From Brachionus manjavacas (Eukaryota; Rotifera; Eurotatoria; Ploima; Brachionidae), in NCBI GenBank assembly GCA_019054805.1, contig JAHQIY010000006.1:5332001-5396000 (forward strand): DNA of 64,000 nucleotides, read 5' to 3'. A program made the position numbers and the translations under genes. Positions 1 through 9,124 of the stretch are shown here, piece after piece. Position 1 is the first letter of the stretch. The number at the start of each line of letters is the position of its first letter. The notes under the pieces are model-generated. The model saw nothing but the letters and a program-made list of their open reading frames with translations, was not told the DNA's origin and made no database searches.

Positions 1-900
1 ATAGAACTTTTTAATTTATCTCTTAGAGAAGGTAAGGTCCCGAAAGCGTGGAAAACTTCGAACATTACAATGATTCAAAAAAAGACCTCTAATTTACAAG
101 ATCCTTTAAATTATAGACCAATTAGTATAACGAGTTGCTTAGGAAAGTTACTGGAACGAATAGTTTATTCAAGATTATACAATTTTTTGGAACATAATTC
201 ACTCCTTATCCAGGAGCAATCTGGATTTAGGAAACACCGGCGAACATCAGATAATCTTTTCTTTTTAATTCAAAAAATTGTGGAATCATTTAATAGAAAA
301 AAAAGAGTTTGTGGCCTTTTTTTGATATTTCTAAAGCCTAGGGTTAGGCATGAGGGTTTACTTTTTAAATTGATTAAAATGAATCCACCTAATTACTTGA
401 CTAACTGGATTAGATCCTTTTTAGATAGTAGGAAATTTAAGGTAAATGTGAATGACCACTTGAGCGAAGAATATAAAATAACTGCAGGTGTTCTTCAAGG
501 CTCAGTAATTAGTCCTCTTTTATTTAGTATATATATTAATGACATCCCTAAAAGAAACAAAACAAATAATGAATACTCTCTGCTTTTAGCAGATGATCTA
601 GTTACATTCTTCATTTTTAACAAAAAGGGGAACCTAGAAAATAAAATAAATAAATACATCAATAATGGCTTATTAAATGGAAAATGAAGATAGCAGTTGA
701 AAAGACGTGTTCAGTAGGCTACTCTAAGTACAAAAAAAAGAGTGAAAATCTAAACTTAAAAATTTATGGAAACAGAATACTGAGCCAAAAGAAATCAAGT
801 TTTTTGGTATCAAATTTAATTCTAAGTTAAACTTTAATTTACTGGGAGACGAAATTAAAGAATGCTTAATTAAAGAAGGAATTGAAATTATACATTATTT
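1..900 (+). pseudogene. Decayed LINE reverse transcriptase fragment (jockey/CR1-like), runs off left edge
   Basis: The open frame runs from base 1 to 687 and encodes the fingers and palm of a non-LTR retrotransposon reverse transcriptase. Visible motifs are NYRPISITSCLGKLLERIV, the SGFRKHRRTSDNL block and GVLQGSVISPLLFSIYINDI. Two catalytic sites are damaged. The block that should carry the first Asp (FLD-x-KAFD) reads FLIFLKPRVRHEG, and the YADD box reads LADD. After a stop at 685-687 the sequence continues in shifted frames (WKMKIAVEKTCS, then FGIKFNSKLNF near 800-840), which matches the thumb region of such enzymes. The 5' part of the element lies outside the window. It is a dead copy; the family is certain, the clade is not. 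Confidence 0.85.
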
Positions 901-999
901 TTTTATGAGGAATTCAATTCCGATATCCTTTGCAAGCTGGCTGATGAATACAAAGCAGGTTTTGAATCAAGGTATATTGAATACCCGACTTCATTGTGT

Positions 1000-1850
1000 A
1001 TACTTTCGAAACTTTCGAAACAGTTCTTCCAATCCAACTTGGGCCTGTCAAGTTCCTGCTTTCCACCAACAAGATCACCGATAAGCACTATTTTATCCCA
1101 TCGGTTGTCTCCATACCTTCATTTGTGTCCAGCCCAACGTAATCTGTATCTCATTACTGTGTTCTTCAGCGGTGCAGATTGAGCTCTTTTGTATAGCTTT
1201 ATGCTTGTCATGTCCACTCTCCTGGGGCCCAATAGCTGCTGTAATCTTCTGAGGTGGAAACGGTTGAGTTTGGCATTGTCATCATAGTTGCAAGTCCATG
1301 TCTCAGCTCCATAGAGGATTGTAGACAGCACGATTGCCTTGTACTGATGTAGACATTGGAGGGCGCCGGTGATAGCAGGCAACCTGTCGAAGCCCGATCA
1401 ATACTCCAAACCAACTTGTGAGGTCTCCTGCGACATGCAACCCAGCTTCCGTCCCTTCGTACAACGCACCAATTTAGCTTCTCAGTTTGCGCGACTCTCC
1501 ATAATACTCCAGAACACCGAGCAGTGCTTCTCTGTTAACAGCATCATAAGTCGCTTTCAGGTCTACGAAACGTAAGCGCAACGGTACATTCTTTCCCCTC
1601 GCCATCTCATGAAGATCTAGTCTACGCAGCCTCTATTCTTCCTGAAGCCTCCTTGCATCTCTGACAGCCTGCTGTGTACGGTTCTTACGAGTCTATCGAG
1701 GATAACATGGGTAAAGACCTTGTCAAAAATACTTAGCAGGCTCATACCTCTATAGTTCTCACACTCATTGCTGTCACCTTTCTTGTACAAAGGTACCACC
1801 ACGGCTCCCACCCAATCCCTTGGCACTTTATTTTGTTTCCATATCATTTT
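1000..1850 (-). pseudogene. Decayed LINE reverse transcriptase, internally deleted
   Basis: Reading the minus strand from 1847, the frame gives the start of an RT domain (KGDSNECENYRGMSLLS, then SEMQGGFRKNRGCVD). It continues after interruptions as FVDLKATYDAVNREALLGVL and TGCLLSPAPSNVYI, then jumps to the C-terminal YKAIVLSTILYGAETWT and LNRFHLRRLQQLLG. The tail (LIGDLVGGKQELDRPKLDWK) ends near 1000. The region with the YADD box is missing, so an internal deletion is likely near 1370. The element differs from the + strand LINE beside it and meets it 3' end to 3' end. It is also clearly GC-richer than its surroundings, which suggests a more recent insertion. Confidence 0.85.
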
Positions 1851-2133
1851 GAAGAGCTTATGTAACTCCTACTACTGTATATTATTGAAAAATAATTTTT
1901 TTTATATTTTAAATGGCATCCTCATTTTAAAATTTATTTTTATATTTTTTTTATAATAGCAGCTGATATTAATTGATACACTGCACAATAAACAAAGTTA
2001 TGATTTTATTAAAAAAATTTGTTAAAACTTAAACGAGCTCTTGCAAAAACTCTTCATTTTTTCCTAAACTAACGAAATAAATGATTAAATAAAAAAATGA
2101 AAAAGATAAGATTAGTTTGTTTAAATTTGTTCG

Positions 2134-3360
2134 TTAACACCAAAATTTAATTAATCTGTCTGAAGAACCGGTAATCAAATCACCAAAAGGTGAGAGAGTC
2201 ATTGATCGAACTGAGACTGGACGGATGCTAAATGAACTCTTTAAATTCCCATCGAATATATTCCAAAATTTTAAGGTTTGGTCCCAAGAACTACTGATCA
2301 AATCACCATTTGGTAAGAAAATAAGCGAAGCAACACCTTTTGTGTGGCCATACAATGTTTTTTTCACAATTCCTTCTTTTAGATCCCAAATTTTAATCGT
2401 TTTATCTGAAGATCCACTCACCAAGTCACCATTTGGTAAAACTAATAGACTGTTAATTTGTTCTTGATGACCATGTAATGTTTGTTTAACAACACCAGTG
2501 ATAACGTTCCATATTAAAATAGTTCTTTGTACTGCACTGACTAAATCACCATTAGCTAAGGCAACCAGGGAACGAACATAATCTGGATGCAAAAGAATTT
2601 TCTTGATTCTTGCATCAGAAATATTCCACACTATAATTTTTTTGTCCCATGATCCACTTGTTAGATCTCCATTATGCAAAACAGCAAGTGAAGATATAAC
2701 ATCTTGATGCTCTATTAATGTTTTTTTAACAGTTCCGTCAGTGACATTCCAAATCACAACCGAAAAATCATCGGATCCACTTGCTAGATCACCGTTTGGT
2801 AAAACTATTAATGATCTGATCCGTTTCGTATGTTTTGATAGAGTTTTTTTGACATATCCAGTTCTAACATCCCATATTTTTATTGTAGAATCATGAGATG
2901 AACTTGCTAAATCACTATTAGGTAACATAGCAAGTGATAAAATATTATTGGAATGATTTTTTAAAATTTTAAATACTTAATTAATTTTCAAATAAAAAAT
3001 TCTAATTCAGAATATTAAAATTAAATTACCTTTAAGATTTTTAAATAACTTTGTTTTTGCATTTTTTTTGATAATTACTTTACCATTTTCGTCATCGACG
3101 AGTTGATATCTATCCAAACATGTGTCAACCATCTTGCAGCTTTTCTGTTTAATTGAAACATATCTACAATTTTCCCATTTAAGACATTCAGCAACACATG
3201 ACATCATCTCATTTTCATGTGCTAAATCTAGTAACGTGACGTTCAATTGATCCATATTCAATAAACTTTTTCCTTCTAATGCTTTGAAAAAGCTGTGGAT
3301 ACTAGTGCATGAAGTAAAAGTAATTAAACTAATTACGTACAAAAAAAAGCAGAATTTCAT
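2134..3360 (-). CDS. Secreted PAN/apple-like plus WD40-repeat protein (two exons)
   Basis: Exon 1 is 3030-3360 and exon 2 is 2134-2975; the 54-bp intron 2976-3029 has GT-AG ends and keeps phase 1, giving about 390 residues. The start at 3360 was chosen because the protein then opens with a signal peptide (MKFCFFLYVISLITFTSC); an upstream ATG at 3420 would bury it. Residues about 35-90 hold a Cys-rich PAN/apple-like module (CVAECLKWENCRYVS, then CKMVDTC). Exon 2 encodes seven WD40 blades, each with a LPNGDLASGS-like strand and an IKIWD/VIWN-like end, so it could close one propeller. Blade 4 has lost the usual D (SAVQRTILIWN). A secreted WD40 propeller is unusual. The PAN part suggests binding to carbohydrate or protein outside the cell, but no function is known to me. 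Confidence 0.75.
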
Positions 3361-3420
3361 TGTTCTAAACCAAAAATAAAACAAAGTAATGTTAAAGTTT
3401 TTGTAAAATTTTAAAGCCAA

Positions 3421-6242
3421 AAAGTAAATGAAAATATTTTAAATCTAATTATCAACTTCATGGGATTGTTTAAACAAAATTAAAATATTTTTGAGATTGT
3501 AATTAATCAAATAGAATTGTTTCTAATTTGAATAAAAAAAACCCATTTTTAGATTAAATAAAAACCTTTATTTTTAACAGTGAATAATTACTAAGCGATC
3601 TTTTTATTTTACAATTTTTTTTCAAGTTATAAAAACTTTTTATTCAAAAAGCGTTTAAGTCACATTATTATCACAAAATGAAAAAATACAAGCGAATTTA
3701 GCTCTCTTTTGCGCTTGAATGAGCATAAAAAATTTCAAAAAAACAATAATGATCGAAAATCTTTTGATATTACTTTGATCCAAATTGGCCAGTCTCTATT
3801 TAGTAAAAGTCGGTGTTTTGTAAATACCCTACAAAAATTATTTTTTCCGAAAAATAAAGTTTTTTTTTATGGAATAAAATTCTGTATCATTTTTATCGAA
3901 TATCTTAGAAAGTTTTTTCTAAGTATATATAAAGTCTATATAAATTTTAAAAAATTAATATAATTTTTAATTTGTTAATTAGCTTAACTGTATCGAGCTA
4001 AAGGTTGATTTAGCCTGATTTTTGTCAGGGTTTTTTTAATGTCACAAATCAAAGCGATGACTTGAATTTTTTTAATTTTTTCCTATAAGTCAAGACTTTG
4101 ACTTAAAAAAGATTAAAAGTCCAAGTGATGACTTTGACCTGGATCTGATTTGTCCTTTTCATGATTTTAAACAAGTCTGATTTTAAATTTTTGGATTTAA
4201 AAAATAAGATGAAAAAATCATTAATTTTCAAATTTATTTAAAATTTCAAATTGTCCTTGTATACGCCAACTTATTGATGCTTTTATTTTCTAAAAAATAA
4301 TTAAAGGTTTAAGCAAAAATTCATTTCGGGGATACTGACATTAGAAATATTTTGATTCCGACCGAAAACAAAAATATATATTGTATCCTATAAATGTGAT
4401 TTTTGCCGCCAAGATTTAAAAAAAATAAAATTTATTATTTTTAAAATCTACCTAATATTTAAAAGGTGCGAACTTTAAAAATTATTTTTTTTCTATGCAT
4501 AATAAATCCTTAAGTTTTTCTATTATTTAAAAGTTAAATTTTTACTTTTTAGAATTTTAAGATTTAACATTTTTTTTATTTAATCTCAAGTAGTGTATTT
4601 CTAAACTTCTCTAATCGTCATAAATCCGCCATAAAATCTAAAATCTAAAAAATCAAAATTGCTTTTTTCCACTAAAAACGTTTTTAATTTCTACCTGTAC
4701 CTCTTCGGGTGCATCTGGAAACTAGATCATAGATTATTTTTAAGTTTGAAATAGTCAATTCATTTAACTACAAGGTTGGTGAAAATCTAGTCACAAAACA
4801 GGTTAGACCCCTCTAGACAATGCAGCATAGTTTTCTATGAGTAAATACTGGTTCTGTTAAATAATTACTAGTGATAAAATCGAATATGTTTATTCGAATC
4901 GATATTTGAATGAGTAGCAATTTGAATGAAATTAGATTGGAATATAACATTTGAATATAAATAAATTTGAAAAATGTGATTATTAAAATATTTTCTTTAT
5001 TCTAATTAAAAGTTGAAAATAGAAATATTTTGAATTAAAACCTAAAAATTATGATTTAGATTTTTATTTAATTTAAAAACAAGCAGTTTTCAAATTTTAT
5101 TTCAATAAAAATAGTCTTTTCAAATTTTTTTTCTATTCAATTTTCCAATTAACAATGTCCAATTAACTTTTAAATTTTCCCTTGTGATTTATTAAAAGAA
5201 ATTGCAAAAGCTGGTCTAACTGGTCTTTTTTTCTAATTTATTCGATGAAAATTAAGAAGCAGGTGTCATTTTTTATTTATTTATATTTTTATTTATAATT
5301 TCATAAAACGCCTAAATAAAAAAATAAAATAAATAATACTGGCGATGTTTAATTGATGTCAAGTATAAAAAAATTAGTTAATTCATATAATTAAAATTGC
5401 ATTAAATTCAGCGATTAAGAATAGAAATGTTATAATAGAGAAAAATACATTAGTAGATTTGAATTATAAAAAAATAAATAAATAAAATAGTCATTTTTTA
5501 TTGAATTCACAAAAAAAAAGATTAATTTTAATCATTTAACTTTCATGTAATTTTTTGACTTAAAATTAAGTAATAATAAGTAATAAGTAATAATCTTGAA
5601 AAATCCTCTTTATTAAATTGTATTTTTTGAATAGATATTTTATAAAAAAACTAATAATTAAAATTTTATGCACTCCATTAAGTTTGCTGGTCACATTACA
5701 TTGATCAAACGAGTTCGATTCTTTTCAAGCCTTGATCATTAATTTTTTTAATGACGCTTTGATCCTGGATTCAACCGATTAAGTTGATTCCAAAAACCAT
5801 AAATTAAAATCTATCATAAAAAATTTAGTATAAATAAATATTCGAAATTTTCAATCTACATTTAAATTTGTAACTTTATCTTCTGTAAATTATTTTATAT
5901 TTATCTTTTTCTTTACCTGTAATGTTCTTTATAAGCTTATGTAATATCTGCAATGTCTCTATAAATTTTTTTTTTCTTAATCAATTGTACCTATCTTAAT
6001 ATTTAAAACCCAAATGTGTGAAAAAAAGTAAAATTTTCATGCATATACTAACTTTAATATTTGAATATAGTGCTTTTATAATTGTCTTAATCCATTTTTT
6101 TAGATTACATATTATATAAAATTAATTTTTTTACAATTTATAAATAAATTTTAATTAAAAAATTAAGAAAAGAAAAAACATTCAAATTATTTGAAATTCA
6201 TTCATTCAAGTTTTTCTTTCAAAAAATATTGTTAGTACAGTA
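3421..6242. other. Non-coding AT-rich stretch
   Basis: No gene is supported here. The DNA is A/T runs with stops in all frames. One patch at about 4000-4160 is rich in GACTT/AAGTC words in both orientations, and is described in the findings. Confidence 0.6.
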
Positions 6243-6540
6243 TGTCACAAAAAGTTAGAATAAAGTTGAAAAAAAAATATTGTTTTTTTTGCAATCAAAA
6301 AAATCGTTAACTATGATTTTTTTTCAAATAATAGCTTTTTTAAAGTAAGACTACCTAAAAATCTGACAAAATAGAGAAAAGATGGGTAAAAATAAAATAA
6401 ATGATCAACAGAAATGGCAAATTGTATTTTTTTGAAAAATCAGACAAAGACTGAAAGAGAAATGGGAGAGTTAACGAAATAATGAACAAAAAAACAATCA
6501 AATAGAAAAAATTGTTTGATTCTAACTTTTTGTGAGATTA
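6243..6540. mobile_element. Short mariner-derived MITE
   Basis: The ends carry inverted copies of a CACAAAAAGTTAGAA sequence (6246-6260 on the + strand, complement at 6520-6534), a typical Tc1/mariner-type terminus. Inside, at about 6383, the + strand reads MGKNKINDQQKWQIV, the start of a mariner-like transposase helix-turn-helix, followed by stops. The element is therefore best read as an internally deleted, non-autonomous mariner of about 300 bp. The target duplication could not be fixed because both flanks are AT-rich. Confidence 0.65.
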
Positions 6541-7345
6541 TTATTTTTATTATATTTTATTTATTTGAGGGAAACCCTCAGGCTACCCAGAATGGAACAA
6601 AGTCCTTCTTTTTGGCCTTATGATTATTAAAAAGGATCAAAATTTGTTTAAATGTGTTTCGAGTAAAAATTAATAAAATAAAAAACATAAAAACATAAAT
6701 AAATATAAAGATTAGGGGTTGTTGTTGGATAAGCGTATTGACCCAGAACTATCTTCCATTTAGGAAAATATTAAAGTTTTGGAACAATGAATTAAATTTG
6801 GGATTGTTATTCGTTTCGTGCAACATGAATTCGTTAAGATCTAAGTTTAGCTGTGCATGGTTTTCGCGTCCGATGAAAAAACTTTTGAGAAATGATTGAG
6901 TTCTATTTGATGTTAGCTCGATCCGTAACTTTTCGTGAATGTGGGTTATTCTTGTCCTGATCGGAAAGAACTTAATGTGTCTGAGGGCTTTGGTTTGAAG
7001 TTTTTGAACTTCTGGTAAAATTTTTTGAGTTGCACTAGACATAGGAATAAAAGTGTAATCAAAAATTGAACGAATAAAATTCTTGTAAATAATTCTGCAA
7101 AGTTCGATGCCATTTTTTAGTTTCAAACCTCTAACTCTACTGATTAAGTTTATTTTGGACGTGGCTCTTGAGGTGAGGCTTTCAAATAGTTTTTTAAAGC
7201 AGAGCTTCGGATCAAATTCGATACCCAGAAAAGTCGGGTATTGTTCAAGTTGAATAAAAGTTCCGTCTAGGATAAGTTTAAGTCCGTATTTCAATTCAAA
7301 GTTAGAACGATGACCTGCTGTTGTGAACACGGTATGAATTGTTTT
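6541..7345 (-). pseudogene. 5'-truncated LINE: C-terminal part of reverse transcriptase plus 3' tail
   Basis: The minus-strand frame 7330-6749 encodes the end of a non-LTR RT. It has the pre-thumb motif YPTFLGIEFDPKLCF, then a C-terminal region with GIELCRIIYKNFIRSIFDYT and LQTKALRHIKFFP, and ends at a stop at 6749. The 3' untranslated part (complement of 6541-6748) contains a block that recurs near 56150 and ends in an AT-rich tail. Its 5' edge, near 7340, abuts a piece of mariner transposase, as expected when a truncated LINE inserts into an older element. No catalytic core is present, so it is dead. Confidence 0.8.
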
Positions 7346-7476
7346 TTATTTAATAGAGAAATCGTTCTTTTGGAAACTTTTGAAGCCATTATCGAGAATA
7401 TCTCGGAATTCGCCTTGCCATTTTCATAGTGCTCAATTACCAATTCACGCATCGATTGAGGTTTTGGACGTCCCAT
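7345..7476 (-). pseudogene. Tc1/mariner transposase N-terminal fragment
   Basis: From an ATG at 7476 the minus strand encodes MGRPKPQSMRELVIEHYENG, then KANSEIFSIMASKVSKRTI. This is the N-terminal DNA-binding helix-turn-helix of Tc1/mariner-type transposases. The frame then runs into the LINE piece at about 7340, and the catalytic domain is missing. Terminal repeats were not found. Confidence 0.6.
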
Positions 7477-7480
7477 TTTT

Positions 7481-8199
7481 TTTTAAATAATTTTTTTTTC
7501 AAATTTGTTTAAAAGATTAAAAATTCAAACGAGAAAACAATTTAAAACTAATTTTTAAACTGCACAATAAAATTAAAAAAAAGATTTGTTTTTTCTTAGG
7601 TTTCTATCTTTATTTTTTCATATTAGGACAAGGCCACTATCATATATTTTATATCAAAATAAAGGATAAACTTTAAGCTTTTAAATCAGGTATTTTATTC
7701 AGTAACTTTCCCTTGTTTTCTCGGAAATTTTCAACTTAATGATATATAGCACTAAAGTTTAAAAAATACTGAAAATCAAGACTCAAAAAAAATATTTATT
7801 TTATAAAGATATTTATTAAAAGCTTAAATTCAATTATATATGTGTTCAAAATTTTAGGATAATACCTTAAGTAAATCAAAAGTTATTCGATAAAAACATA
7901 AAACACCCAAGTTTTTTAGATTTTAGAACAATAGTCATTTTTTGGTGTTATTTGATTGTATCTTCTCGAAAACTAGACGGAATAAAACAATCTATAGTTC
8001 ATTTTAATCATGAAAAAATTCTCTACAAAATGATATATAAAACTCACAACTTTTATATGGCGATTTATGAGGACAACCTAGGTCGCAGGTAGGGGTCAAT
8101 TAGTAGGCCAGAGTAGACTAATTTTGAAAAGAAAGTTTTATAAAAATATCAATTTCAGAAACTAGAGAAAAAAAGCTGTAAACTCTCAAAATTTCACTA
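7481..8199. other. Non-coding stretch within the transposon graveyard
   Basis: I see no gene. The segment lies between a mariner fragment and an RT fragment and may be remnants of either. A slightly GC-richer patch at about 8060-8110 could not be assigned. Confidence 0.5.
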
Positions 8200-8397
8200 T
8201 TATATCATTATCCGTTCACTATTTTTTTTCTCAATGAATTTTAAGACAACCATTTTTGGCCACCCGTTAACTTCGGCAATGTCACTAAAAAATAACGCGA
8301 ATAGAGTTGGTGATAAACAACTACCTTGTGGCACTCCATTTAAAATAGGAAATTCATTCGAAAATGAATTAATAACTGATACAAGAAATTGTGACAT
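8200..8397 (-). pseudogene. Reverse transcriptase fragment
   Basis: The minus strand encodes a 65-residue piece with the RT motif GVPQGSCLSPTLFALFFSDI, diagnostic of non-LTR reverse transcriptases. Sequence after it (GWPKMVVLKFIEKKN) does not contain the expected YADD box, so the copy is a broken fragment. Confidence 0.75.
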
Positions 8398-8559
8398 ACT
8401 GTACAGAAATATTCATTAAATCACTTAATCAATACTTATGAAAAAAAAATTTTAAAATCAATTTTTAATAAGAATTTTTCAATAATAAAATATTTTTCAA
8501 TAGTAAATAAAATAAATCAATCAATTAAATAATTAATACTTATTTCTTTTTCTTTTATT

Positions 8560-8886
8560 TTTATTATTCTGGCAGCGGAGCAACAGGTAATACCTTGTAT
8601 ATATAATTACTCATCTCTTATTAGTTTTTTATACTATTGTAACATTATTTATTTTTTATTAATTTCTTATTAATGACAAATTTTTTGAATCACTATAAAT
8701 TTACTTAACTCATCAATCTGTATAATCTCTTGTATTCGTCTTGTACCTCAGTTTCGTCTCTGTAACTTTCATTGTAGTTCCTTATTTATCTCTGGGTTTT
8801 CTCGCGATTAGCTACCATAGATGGCTTCCGAATAAGCCATCTCCGCAAGCTCGCTTGCTGTAGCTCTTTATTATTATTATTATTAT
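8560..8886 (+). repeat. LINE/SINE-like 3' tail ending in a TTA microsatellite
   Basis: This GC-richer block contains two stem-loops (GATGGCTT with AAGCCATC, and GCAAGC with GCTTGC, at about 8818-8862) and ends in (TTA)n at about 8867-8886. Hairpins followed by a short tandem repeat are typical of the 3' ends of non-LTR elements and their SINEs. It is on the opposite strand to the RT fragment at 8200-8397, so the two are not one insertion. Confidence 0.5.
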
Positions 8887-9124
8887 AAATTAAAAAATTA
8901 ATAAATCAAATATAGCTTTACATTTAGGCATCTGATACTAAAGTTAAAAATTGAATTCTAGTTTTCATTATCATCAAATCATCTACTACATTCTAGCTAA
9001 GCCTTAATATCAAGCATAAATTATTTAAATATATTTTCAATAAAATACAAATTTTTTTTTAAAGAATTCGAATATTGTTATAACGTGGCATTAAAAGAAA
9101 ACACTCATCATCAATGAATTGACA

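Noticed and set aside
9119..9124. Upstream TTG as start of SGSM3
   Set aside because: The ATG at 9125 is the first standard start in frame; TTG is not a normal animal start.
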